Shown piece after piece: positions 9,719-19,928 of a stretch of DNA of 64,000 bases (the first letter of the stretch is position 1; each line of letters begins with the position of its first letter). Under the pieces are notes generated by a model. The model was not told where the DNA came from. It searched no databases and saw nothing but the letters and a program-made list of their open reading frames with translations. The DNA is from Adiantum capillus-veneris (lineage: Eukaryota > Streptophyta > Polypodiopsida > Polypodiales > Pteridaceae): contig CM043959.1 of the NCBI GenBank assembly GCA_014529385.2, positions 56,259,753 to 56,323,752 on the forward strand, in the 5' to 3' direction. The translations under genes were made by a program, and so were the position numbers.

Positions 9719-10165
9719 CTATGTCTTCACCGAGGACTTTGGAATCCACTTTTCATGCACTTTATTCGTGTAACGATGACATTGATTCCCAGGTCGTTGA
9801 TCTTCTTGAAGCTCGAAGTGTTCTACAGAGTCATAGAACTCGTCGTCTTCTTCATCTTTTGATTCTCCACATTTCTTTGTTTGCTCCTTATTTTGAGAGC
9901 TTGTTGATGTCTGGTTCTCTTCGTTTTCCTGGATTACACTCACAGCAAAATAAGGAACGACATCATAGCCATTTTCATCACAAAACTTTGTTGTGGGAGC
10001 ATCCTCCACGGCGCACACGTCCAGAGTATCCAAGATGTGTTCCCATCCAAACGGCCCTAACTCTTCTTCAGGAAATGGTTCTGGGATATAGTCCTTATCC
10101 TCTATAACCCGCTCTAGGATACATTCCTCACGCTTCAAGCTACCACATTGTGAAGCTCCACACAT
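9719..10165 (-). pseudogene. E1 conserved Cys-rich domain after protease
   Basis: It begins Met-Cys-Gly-Ala-Ser-x-Cys-Gly-Ser and has a Cys-Ile-Leu-Glu-Arg motif, a Tyr-Ile-Pro-Glu-Pro-Phe-Pro-Glu-Glu motif, Pro-Phe-Gly-Trp, and Thr-Leu-Asp-Val-Cys. The first 75 residues are strikingly similar to E2 at 27738-27960. In E2 it is fused in frame to the protease; in E1 a stop separates them. I know no named family for it. Its conservation between two diverged elements argues that it was a functional part of the polyprotein. Confidence 0.65.
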
Positions 10166-10186
10166 CCACAGTTCTTTAGGCTTACC

Positions 10187-10963
10187 TTACCAAGCTGGAT
10201 GTTCTGATCCTGCTGTTATGGTTTCCATATGTCTCAGGTATATATGGTCATAACCCCAATCTTGGACCATTTTCAATTGTCGCATGAATGGTCTTCCCAG
10301 AATGATGTCATAGTTTTTCTTGTTGCCAAAGTCAACAATAGCAAAAGTGTGTTCATATTCAATGCCACAAGAAGTAACAAGTACTTTTTCTAGCAGTCCT
10401 AGGGGCGTTTCCTTGTGTCCGTCTGCAAGCTGCAGGGTCATTCGTGTGGATATCAAGGCAGGTTTTCCCCATTTTTTCCAAACCTCTTTGGTTGCAATGG
10501 CCACACCAGCTCCACTGTCAAGGATTGCCATGGTTTTTACACCATTGAATTCCACAGGAAGGGTGGTGTTTCCATCTTCTCCCTCGTAATACTTTCCTAC
10601 GTTGTTTAATGGCACTGGCCTAGTATTTAGTTGAGGCATTTCAAGCTCTTTGATGCCTTCCTCGATTTGGGTCATTGGTGTTTTTACACCAAATTTCTCT
10701 AGACATTTACCCACATTAGCCCACATGTTTGGTCTTATTCTAAGAAACTCGCCTAACATTATTGTACAGGTGACTGGGGTAGATAGAATATGTACTAGCC
10801 CCTTTGAATCTATGGCTTTGTTGGGAGACAGTCTCTGTGATGGGACTGCAACCACATCTGACTTGGTCTCATACTCTCCCATGTAGGACGGTAGTGTTCT
10901 TAGCGAATGGGGTTGACTATCCATAGATTGTACAGATCCTTTGTCACCCCAATACGATCGCAC
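10187..10963 (-). pseudogene. E1 aspartic protease
   Basis: The 258-codon frame carries a retropepsin: Leu-Asp-Ser-Gly-Ala-Gly active site, a flap-side Gln-Leu-Ala-Asp-Gly, and the closing Ile-Leu-Gly-Arg-Pro-Phe. Upstream is a linker with the Pro-Val-Thr-Cys-Thr-Ile-Met-Leu type motif that Ty3/gypsy elements often carry between gag and protease. The catalytic residues look intact. Strongly similar to the E2 protease. Confidence 0.85.
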
Positions 10964-11019
10964 TCTAGATTCATTTGAGATCCAGTCTCAAATTCCTCTA
11001 TTGGTGGTAGAAACACTTC

Positions 11020-11712
11020 TCATTCATCACCAGTCTTGTCTACTCGTCTTCTTAGGTCATCGGCTTCATTGGCCTCTCTGACTTGTTTCCACAATTCGTC
11101 AAGACCGTCTATCTCTTTACAATCCTCAGGTATAGCTTTGTGAAATCCCTCGGAAGAGTTATCCGTGGTATTCAGTACTATCCTTGGTTCTAATGCTGGG
11201 TCTTTGAGGTTTGGTCTGTGATCATGACTAGAACCTGGATCCTTTAGTTCCTGGTTTGGTGGGATTACTTGTAAAGGCATGACACGGATCACGTCCTCAA
11301 GTTTTGCAACTGGTGGTTCTAGTAAAGCTTGGGCTGTTTGAATCATTTTCTGGCACATTTCAAACCTTTGATTTTCTAGTTCCGCATAGGGATATGTCAT
11401 CCACGTGTGTTCTTGGGTTTGGTTTTTTTGAGCCTCACGTCATAGGCTTTCAAGAGGGTATCTAATATCTCATTAACCTTCTCTGCCAACACAGATCATC
11501 CTAAACTAGCACTTCTCGGTTTCTCATCCGTGGATGGTTCTTCTAGAGGTTTAACCATCTGTGTAAGAGAAGGTGCCTCCTTTTCCTCATGTTGTTTTAT
11601 CTTCTTTTCAGCTTCGGTAAGATTCTTAGCTAGGGATTTTTGCTCTCGTTCCCTGCGTGCTTTCATCCTAGTCTTTCTAGCTTTCCAACTATTTCGTTTG
11701 CTCTTGGTTTTC
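11020..11712 (-). pseudogene. E1 gag-protease linker, coiled-coil
   Basis: Frames here match the 348-codon E2 frame at 26130-27176. A basic, Lys/Arg/Glu-rich coiled-coil segment (about 11705-11530) is followed by a Pro-rich acidic spacer. In-frame stops near 11503 and 11400 disrupt it. Probable role: the C-terminal part of gag or a structural spacer. Confidence 0.55.
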
Positions 11713-12594
11713 TAACTAGGTGCATCTGTCTTTGGTCCATCATCTGTCTCTGGACTCGTGTCACTTTCCGTGTTCTTTGTCTCTGGATTCTCATCAGCTT
11801 TCTTTTGAGCTTGTGCTCTCGTAACCACTTGAATTGGTACGACATTTTCATTTTCTGAGCTACTAGGTAGCTGAACAATCCCTAATACATTTGTAGTGAT
11901 TTTCCTGATTTGGTTTGGGTTTTTCGGGCAATTGGGGATCAAGTGAGTGATGCCACACTCAAGACAATAGGCATTTACTTCAGTGATCTCCGTATGAGGA
12001 CATTGTTTGACCAAGTGGTGTACGACTTTTGTGACAATCTGTCTCTGGTTGAGGAGATTCTTTTAGCATTTCCTCTTGGCTATAAGCAAGCTTTGACCTA
12101 GATAAGCCGCTATTTGCAACGAATCGCAATGTCCTTTCGTCCATTTCATACCTTCTTTCTTTCGACTGAAACCCAGGAGGTGGAGGTTGTACCGGCCTCA
12201 CCACTCCATGTGTTTCTCTCACATTTTGTTGCTCCGAAGGGTAGTACTCACTTTGGTTGCTATACCACATTGTAGCTGGTACTGGCATTGGTTTATTTGA
12301 TTCTTCCATCATTGGCATGTATCTCATGTCTACCGGCATTCTAGCACATGGCAGCGGAGGTTGTTATCCTAAGACAAGTTGTGGCCTTAAAACTCCTACT
12401 GGTCCTGGCGCATTCTCCGTAATGTATCTAGGTGGAGTAGGTGCTTCTGGAACAGGTTGTACATACCTCTCCCTAGCATTTTCCATGCTATAATAGCACT
12501 CTTCCCCCGTATGGTTCGTCCATTTTCTCTCAATTTCACACCACTTCGGCTCTCCCGAATCAGACCTTATAAGAGGAATCAACCTCTTGACCAA
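11712..12594 (-). pseudogene. E1 gag C-terminal part with short-spaced zinc knuckle
   Basis: Three overlapping frames cover a Pro-rich segment (12594-11980) and then a zinc-knuckle-like Cys-x2-Cys-x3-His-x4-Cys at about 11970-11925, followed by a Gln-Val-Val-Thr-Arg-Ala-Gln-Ala motif. The knuckle is one residue shorter between the second Cys and His than the usual retroviral form, and E2 has the same spacing. Frameshifts at about 12360 and 12000. Confidence 0.6.
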
Positions 12595-12698
12595 GTCGTC
12601 GATAAGCTTTTCTTGATCAATAGGTGCCGTTGGCTTGGCAATGGACTCACTTATCTGTGAAACACTGTGCTGAGAGGATGTGTCATCTCCTTGACTCT

Positions 12699-13119
12699 TT
12701 AAGTCATTTCACAGTTATCCACTAGATAAAGAGCTTCTTTGTTCAACTCGTTTAGCATCATCCTCCTTATCAAATGCAGATCCTTCTGAAGGCCCGCATG
12801 TCTCATTCCCTGGATAAAGATCAGCATCACTCGTGCTTGCGTAGGTAATTCCGTTCTCGAACAGAGCTTAACATATCTCTTGAGCCGTAATGATGCTTTG
12901 CGTACTGATTCATCCTCTTTCTGTTTGAATCTATGGATTTGTGAGACCGTGTTGTGAGCAATGCCTTTTGGTGAGAATTCTTGAATAAACTCCTCAAACA
13001 GCTCATCTAGGGTCTCAAAATCCCATTTTTCCACCGAGTCGAACCATGTAGCTGCATCATCTTCTAGAGTCAATCCAAATCCCGCAAACTGTGTCGCAAA
13101 ATCTGAAACTTCCTCTGCT
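12699..13119 (-). pseudogene. E1 gag core domain, C-terminal half
   Basis: It matches the Ty3/gypsy gag (retrotrans_gag type) core: Ala-Ala-Thr-Trp-Phe-Asp-Ser, then Leu-Phe-Glu-Glu-Phe-Ile-Gln-Glu-Phe, and a Phe-Lys-Gln-x-Glu-Asp-Glu-Ser-Val segment. The frame connects directly to the N-terminal gag part at 14235-14792 once the 1105-bp insertion is recognised. Confidence 0.8.
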
Positions 13120-13124
13120 CTAAT

Positions 13125-14229
13125 CCATTAGGAGAAACTTGGACTCAATTTTGGGCCCTGTAAGAAACGCCAACTCAGCATAGAGAGAGGTAATTATGAA
13201 AAATGCAAAAGTTTTTTTTTGGAATTCTATTTCTCATAGTACATACGTAAAAGTTTGCTCAATCACTTAAATGCATGCTCGTACAAAATGCTTTTCAAGA
13301 GCCCAACTTAAGTGTACACAAAATTCCATGTCTGTGAATCTTAATGAGTGATGTGATGTGCGATGACAGAAAACACATAAGAGTTGTTTTCAAAATACAA
13401 AAATAATGCCACGGAATAGAGGCACAAGTATCAATCAAGTTTTTATGAAGTACTCACAAATTAAATTTGAACAGATTGTACTTGATAATGATTGATAGGT
13501 ACTATTTAAGACTATGAAGGAGTCAGAACCAAGAGAATAGGGGCGCTTGAGGGGTCTCTTGGACCTCTATTTGCTTGGTTCTGACCTTATGAGGCCCTAG
13601 GATTAAGATATAGCACTTTTTAAGCCCACGGATGCGTCCGGAACGTCCAATAACCATAGGATAGCTCTTTAAAACACTGAAATCTGACGTCTCTAGCTAA
13701 AGACGTCAGATTTCAGTGTTTTAAAGAGCTATCCTATGGTTATTGGACGTTCCGGACGCATCCGTGGGCTTAAAAAGTGCTATATCTTAATCCTAGGGCC
13801 TCATAAGGTCAGAACCAAGCGAATAGAGGTCCAAGAGACCCCTCAAGCGCCCCTATTCTCTTGGTTCTGACTCCTTCATAGTCTTAAATAGTACCTATCA
13901 ATCATTATCAAGTACAATCTCTTCAAATTTAAATTGCGAGTACTTCATAAAAAGGTGATTGATACTTGTGCAAGATGCACAAGTACAAGTACTTCACTTT
14001 ATAGGATAGCAACAACGGATCATAAAAAGACGTTCGGCACTTGTACCAAATGTCATTATCAAGCGCCTTACTTTTCTGATGATAGTGACAATTTCACCAA
14101 AATGGTTTTCATGGACATTTTCAAAGTGAGAAAAAATGTTTTTTCAACGTAACGTTAGCCTTCTTCCTATCGGCTAAGGAGCATTATCTCACTAGAGTTG
14201 AAAGGCTTGAAAATGAGTCCATTTCTTTC
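13125..14229. mobile_element. 1105-bp non-autonomous insertion in E1 gag, probably a MITE-like DNA element
   Basis: It interrupts the gag codons around Arg-Val-Ile-Arg. A ctaat duplication at 13120-13124 and 14230-14234 brackets it. Near the ends lie imperfect inverted repeats: ttggactcaatttt at 13139-13152 and, inverted, aatggactcatttt close to 14210. No transposase is coded. The centre is a long near-perfect hairpin (13421-13972). Superfamily not assigned; a 5-bp duplication is compatible with several. Confidence 0.7.
13421..13972. repeat. Long near-perfect inverted repeat, about 272-bp arms
   Basis: The left arm 13421-13692 and right arm 13701-13972 are reverse complements apart from a few substitutions and a small indel near the outer ends. 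The loop is the 8-nt ctagctaa. The fold would be a single hairpin of about 270 bp. Transcription from either side would yield long double-stranded RNA, a known small-RNA source in plants. Confidence 0.95.
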
Positions 14230-14234
14230 CTAAT

Positions 14235-14792
14235 GACTCTTCTAAAAGCCGTTACGTGATCTCTCGGATCTTTATCTCCGGAGTATTTTTTTTTTACCCA
14301 TTTCTGGACTTGGGATGGTCTAACTCGTCGATTGTCTACAGGTCTAACCAGAGACTCTCCCAATCCTTCTCTCGTTATCGCTCTTGAAGGGAATCCTGGT
14401 GGCTCTCTTCTTAGTATTCCTATAGGAATTCTCGTGTTTGGTGGAGGAATTTGTGGTCCTTCATTGACCAAATATCCACCTCTTTCTAGTAGAGTGTGTG
14501 GATTTGTGCTTTCTACAACTGTGTATTCTCGTCCATACTTGTCGACAACTATAGATCTCCATTGACAGTCGACTCCGTATGTGTAGACATATAAGAGCTT
14601 GTAATCCGTTATCTCTTCTAGGTATGGATATGAGCACCTATAAAGATTGACCTCATTGTCGTCAATGTATCTATATAGTCCTTCACTCTCATGACCAATC
14701 ATCCAAACTCTCTCAACAAGATGGATCTTTATCAATTGCAAGTTTGGAAGATCCATTGTGGGAGGATATTCCTCTATTGTCGGGATCTCCAC
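14235..14792 (-). pseudogene. E1 gag N-terminal part
   Basis: About 186 codons from an ATG at 14792 to the insertion edge. The C-terminal end has the Asp-Pro-Arg-Asp-His-Val-x-Ala-Phe motif, equivalent to the start of the Ty3/gypsy gag core. The N-terminal 120 residues are aromatic-rich and unfamiliar. After the insertion edge the frame reads into insert DNA and stops at 14184. The ATG is the first in the open stretch, directly after the long leader. Confidence 0.7.
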
Positions 14793-17700
14793 GCTTGTGT
14801 AAGCTGCGTTTCAATCTAGGGTAGACATGATTTCTGGGCTTAAGAGATTTTGCTTGTTTCAAGTAGACCTAGTCCACTGTGTTCGAGTGCTTTGGTTAGG
14901 GAAAAGTCGAAACTATGTCCAAAACCGCAACCGTTTCGTCACAATTCTCGCAAATTGTCGCTTTTAGACACCCCTAACTTGCGGATGAATTTTGAGGCCT
15001 CAAACAACGTTTTTTTCAAAGTTGACCTAAATGGTTGCCATTGGCATGCATTTAGTTCAAGTTTTTCTCTAAGATCTGTAGAGTCGCTCTCAGGCTACGT
15101 TTTGATATAAAAACTTTTTCGATCCGATACCGTTTGTGAAAGTTATAGCCAAAATAGTGAAATGCAGTTTAGACTGGTCAAAATCAGTCCAAATTCAATT
15201 TTAAAAGAAGATTTGGGATCTTTGTGACACTGTGAACACTCCTGTATGGTCAAAAGTACAATTGGACCCTAAAAATGGCCTAGAGACATCCTACGCCTAG
15301 GATGTCTATATGCTCAGAATTTAACAAAATTTGGTCCAGAGACTCCCCTTAAGTCCAGCAACACAATGGTATGCTCAGAGGTTGATTTGGACCTAAAAAT
15401 GGCCTTGAGACATCCTACGTGTACGATGTCTTTTTTCTCAGAATGACTTGAAATTTTCACCCCAGCTTCTCCTTGATGTGCTGATCACAGTGGTGTGCTC
15501 ATAGGTTGGTTTGGAGTCCTAAATCAAGCTGGAGACATCCTACGCGTAGGATGTCTAATTGCTCAGATTTTGTCCAAACTTGATCCCAAGATTCTCCTAA
15601 TGCTTAGCAACCCAATGGTATACTCAAATTTGAATTTGGATGCCAATAGGTCAAGATTTAGGCTGCAAGAGCTTCTAGTGCACTCCAAGAGTAGGATGTC
15701 TGACAATTCTTGTCTTTGCTTGGTAAATAGGCCAAACAAGGTCCAAATTCACTTTTGAAAAAAGTTCTGGAATCCTTGAGACACTTAGAACCTCTCTTTA
15801 TGGCTACAGTAGAATTTTGACCACTTTATGACCCAGGAGACATCCTACTCGTAGGATGTCTTTTTGCTCTATTTCAGCTCAAACTTGCATTGTAGCTTCC
15901 CCTTGATGTGCTAAACTCACAGCTATTTTTACTTTTTGATTCTGACACCTATAGGTTGGTCAAATGATCAAGAATCTATTCCAAAATCCTGATGTCCGTT
16001 CTGATGTCAAATCAACTCCAAATTGGACCAAATTTGCCTATGAGGCTTATCTAAGGCTATACAACAGCATGGTATGGTCACAGTAGAATTTTGGTTTCTA
16101 AATCATGCCTTAGACATCCTACGCGTAGGATGTCTAACTGCTCAAAATTGCCCCAAATTTGAACCACATACTCTCCTTAAGGTGCTGATCACTGTGGTAT
16201 GCTTAGAGGTTGATTTGGAGTGCTAAATCATGGTGAATACATCCTATGCATAGGATGTCTAAGTGCTTAGAATTGTCCCAAACTTGAGCCACAGCTTCCC
16301 CTTAATGTCAGCAACCCAATGCTATGCTTAGATTTTAATTTGGATGTCAAAAGACCCCAAAACTAGTTGTTCTAGCCTTTTTTTCTCAAAAAAGAAACGC
16401 TAAAGTCTGCTTAAAACCCAATTTTCTCACCCAAATGAGCTGAAAACTCTCACATGCACTCAAAACATCATGTATAACATGCACATGAAATCACCCTATG
16501 GTTTGGTCTCAAAAATTATGCCTTGGGCACAATTTGGGTAGGATGTCTGGCAATTTTCGTCTTTTGGTCTTATCCTGTCAAGATATGGTCGAGTTCCCCT
16601 TTCCAGGTGAAAATAGGGTAAAACCTACCTGCTGAACACAGTGGTGAACTCAGAATTTCAAAATTTCCACCAGATCACCCTGTAGATATCTTACGCCTAG
16701 GATGTCTTTTTTCTCAGAATGGACTTCTGTTTCTACCTAAGGTGCTTCTTGATGCATATAACAAGAATATGTGATCACAGCAAATTTTGGATGTCAAAAT
16801 TGCTCAAAATCACCACTTCTGGGAAAATATTTCTCTGAAAGAGTAACATCTCCTTAATTCTCAGTCTATATGTCCAAATGACATGAGCTTTGGTGTGTGT
16901 GTCCAACACAACATGCAGAATATGGGTATGATGTCAAAACTTGATTTTTGCTTCCAGAATCACTCTCTAGGCATCCTACGCGTAGGATGTCTACTAATGA
17001 AATTTTTGGCAGAATTCATCCACAGGCATCCCCTAATCTTGAGCACTACTTTTCAAGCATTCCTACCAGTTTTTATGCAAAATTGTGCTCAGAATCTTAA
17101 GTTTCTTGTTTTCACGTTTTTGACACTCCGTCTTTGGTCTTTTGGGTGTCAAGAGTTGGTCAAAACTCTAGTTTCAATGTATACTTAGGGTAAACCCCCC
17201 CCTTTTGAACACACTGGTGCAGTCAGAATTTTCAAATTTGGTCTCCACAATCTCCCTGAGACATCCTACACGTAGGATGTCTATGTTTACAGAATTGCAG
17301 GTTTTCTTCACAGAACCCTTGCAAATGCTCTTTTATATGCACAGCATCAGTCAGTCATACAAAAATAACCACAAAAGCTTGTTTAATGCATTTTTACCCT
17401 CAAAAGCACACTTTTTTGTGATTTCAAATGCAATCAAGCACTTTAGCAAATAATTCAGTGCTGAATAGCTCTAGATCAGAATCGGATCACTTACCTAAAG
17501 CTACTCCTACAAATCATATGGAGTTTTGCATCTATGAGTAGAAAAACACTTCACTGCCACACACGGACCAGTAAACACTTTTATCACCTCACAAATCACT
17601 CGACCACCAACAACTACTCTAATCCACAGATCCTGACTAAACCTATCTAGTCGCAGACCCTCGGCAAGACACACGCTTCCTGGCTATCCACTTGTTCGCA

Positions 17701-17806
17701 GAATATCCTCTTCCGGATCCACTTAAGAAAAACGCTTTCTTTAGCCGAAACTAAATCAAGAAACCATCACACGAGTGTTAGTAGGAAACCTACTTAGGTC
17801 CTTGTG
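14793..17806 (-). other. E1 5' leader, about 3 kb, non-coding
   Basis: Between the primer site and gag. It is built from degenerate units of roughly 125-150 bp that share phrases such as cagaattt, aatttggtcc and ggtatgctcagaggttgattt. Most units centre on a 20-bp palindrome (annotated separately). No coding potential on either strand that I would defend. Confidence 0.75.
15286..17281. repeat. Nine dispersed copies of a 20-bp palindrome in the E1 leader
   Basis: Consensus ACATCCTACGCGTAGGATGT, a perfect palindrome. Copies start at 15286, 15410, 15535, 15840, 16114, 16239, 16686, 16971 and 17262. Those at 15535 and 16114 are exact. The 16239 copy is changed symmetrically to a central TGCA and stays a perfect palindrome. 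Half-sites lie near 15691 and 16538. Each LTR also holds a half-site (gcgtaggatgaca near 6553 and 18164). Confidence 0.95.
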
Positions 17807-17824
17807 TCCCCAGCAATGGCGCCA
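17807..17824 (-). promoter_or_regulatory. E1 primer binding site, tRNA-Asp
   Basis: On the minus strand TGGCGCCATTGCTGGGGA follows the 5' LTR by one base. It matches the 3' end complement of plant tRNA-Asp (TGGCGCCGTTGCCGGGGA) at 16 of 18 positions. tRNA-Asp priming is known for Athila-type Ty3/gypsy elements. Confidence 0.85.
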
Positions 17825-17825
17825 A

Positions 17826-18782
17826 TGTTGCGCAAGCGACTCGCACACCCATGAAGTGCATGCAAAAACTACCTAGATCAACATAATGTCAATCGAGGAC
17901 ATAGATGACACGATAGGCACACAGAGGAAATCTCTTTAGCTTGTCAAGCTGAAACCATCCTACACATACAACACTCTGGAAGGCCAACTAAACCACAATA
18001 AAGAATCTCACTTCTCTCAACTACACCACCTAGCCACATACACACATACGGAAGGTAACTCACCTAATCATGCCAGATTCGTACGAAACTTAAGGAACAC
18101 CATCCCCTCACTAGGATACACCTGTCCCTACGCTTCTACACTCTAAACTCGTCTGCGGAAAATGCGTAGGATGACAGAGCAGAATTTTGAAAGTGCTCGA
18201 AATTGAAATTTATGAGTACCTATGCGTAGCTTATGTCGCCATGATTTTATAGACTACTAGCACGCAGAAAACAGACATCGTTTGATACACTTACGGCCAC
18301 AAATAGCTCGTAGATGCGTCGTCGTGTGCGCTTTGTCTCGCGTGGAATGCTTGGCGTTGTCGCGTAGCTCTCCTCGAGCCTACAGCAATGGTGCAGTCGG
18401 ATCTCCAATGTGTTGAGCGATCCGGGCATAGCGAGAGGATAAAGCTCAGGCTCACTCTCTTTCTCTCTCACACAGAGTAGATGGCAGCGCTCTAGTTTAG
18501 ATTATGATTAAAGTTCCCCCCCCCCCCCCTCCCTTACAAAATGACCTAGGTACCTTATATACTAAGGCTACCTTAGGTTTAACCAAAAATGGGGTTGAAA
18601 GGGTCAAATGGCTTTGTATTTACAATCTAGAAGTGCCATTGATACCCGGCTTCTGAAAATAGAATAACTACTCATTACAAATGACGTTTATAGCCATAAT
18701 CCGCAGCATTTCATAACTCGCAAAAGATAAGACTTTGGTACGAAACTTGAGTTATGTTGTGTTGTTGACCCAACGGTCAACA
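17826..18782 (-). repeat. E1 5' LTR
   Basis: 957 bp with perfect TGTTG...CAACA ends, paired with 6202-7159. It contains a TATA box. A run of about 13 C at 18517-18530 is an expanded version of a T-rich spot in the partner LTR. Confidence 0.92.
18553..18561 (-). promoter_or_regulatory. TATA box in E1 5' LTR
   Basis: Minus-strand TATATAAGG about 220 bp into the LTR. The same motif is at about 6930-6938 in the 3' LTR. Confidence 0.6.
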
Positions 18783-19252
18783 ATCATCATAAGACATCTT
18801 TTTCAACTGAGTGGGGTATATTTTCATACAGGGTAACGCCTTTTGGCCTGACCAATGCACTTGCTACTTTTCAAAGACTAATGAGTCATGCATTCAAAGA
18901 ATATCTCAAACAATTTTTAGAGATATACATGGATGATCTTTGTGTTCATTCTCACCTAAGAAGTGATCACATACTGCATCTAGGGAAGGTACTCAAAAAA
19001 TGTAGAACATATCGTATTTGCTTAAACCCTGAAAAATGTGTTTTCATGGTAAGACAAGGAAACATTTTGGGCCACATTGTGTCCAAAAACAGAATTTCCA
19101 CTGATCAAGAAAAGATACAAATAATTTTTGCACTACCGAGACCAACAAAAATGAAAGGATTTCAGGCATTTATGGGACATTATGGGTACTACAGGTGCTT
19201 CATATACATGTATGCGGTCATAGCTAATCTGTTGTATGCCCTCATTGCTTAG
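18783..19252 (+). pseudogene. G reverse transcriptase, C-terminal two thirds
   Basis: Open in one frame from the E1 edge to 19252. It contains Pro-Phe-Gly-Leu-Thr-Asn-Ala, the catalytic Tyr-Met-Asp-Asp near 18930, and the Leu-Gly-His-Ile-Val thumb start near 19068. The N-terminal RT and the gag-protease are missing. A TAG at 19250-19252 ends the frame. Confidence 0.85.
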
Positions 19253-19327
19253 TTTGAATGGACAGAAGAATGCGAGCAAGCTTTCACAAATTGAAGTAGC
19301 AACTAATTTTTGCTCCAATTTTACAAG

Positions 19328-19928
19328 CCCTTGATTGGAGCAAGATCTTTCATGTTCATGTTGATGCATTAGTCTACACTATAGGTTGCATATTAGCCCA
19401 ACCAGGAAAGAATAAAATGGAGTTTTCCATTTGCTACTCTAGTAGGCAACTGAATAACGCAGAAAAAAATTATACCACTACTGAGAGAGAAGTTCTAGGA
19501 ATGATATATGTTGTCAAAAAATTTAGACACTACCTTCTTGCAAACAAGTTCATTTTCTTCGTAAACCACCAAGCACTGTTATATCTAGTCAACAAACCCT
19601 ATAACACTGGAAGGATTGTTTGTTGGTTTATACTATTGCTTGAGTTTGATTTCATAGTAGTCATAAAAAATGGGACTACACACACACGAGCTGATCATCT
19701 TTTGAGACTGTTTCATGGGGAAGCGCCTGAAGATATTGATGATGATCTTCCAGATTCGTACCTATTTAACATCAAAATGGTTCCAAGGTGGAATGAAGAG
19801 GTCATCCCTCTACTCACGATTGGATCATTACAGGTGGAAAGACAACCATCAATAATCCATCACACAAGAAATCTCCAGTGTTTAGTAGGACAACTGTGCA
19901 AACACGGTAAGGATAGAATTTTGAGATT
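19328..19928 (+). pseudogene. G RNase H
   Basis: His-Val-Asp-Ala (first Asp), Thr-Thr-Glu-Arg-Glu (catalytic Glu near 19487), then Val-Asn-His-Gln-Ala where family members have Thr-Asp-His-Gln, so the third catalytic Asp is Asn. It ends with Thr-Arg-Ala-Asp-His-Leu near 19690. A connecting region runs into the integrase. The frame is open from about 19400 to the stop at 19938. Confidence 0.75.

Larger units (their letters stand above)
6202..18782 (-). mobile_element. E1: 12.6-kb LTR retrotransposon with gag-protease, no RT or integrase
   Basis: Two LTRs (about 957 bp, same orientation) bound the element. The primer binding site next to the right LTR and the polypurine tract next to the left LTR both give minus-strand orientation. 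Coding order along the minus strand is gag, coiled-coil linker, aspartic protease, Cys-rich domain, then a Trp-x-Pro-Lys region. About 2.5 kb between the Cys-rich domain and the 3' LTR contains no RT, RNase H or integrase motif in any frame. It is therefore a non-autonomous gag-protease element, of the type described as large retrotransposon derivatives. All genes are frameshifted. The 5-bp flanks (gttga on the left, atcat on the right) do not match, so no target-site duplication survives. Confidence 0.85.

Noticed and set aside
13934-14152. 72-codon frame in the hairpin insertion
   Set aside because: Partly within the right hairpin arm; no conserved domain.
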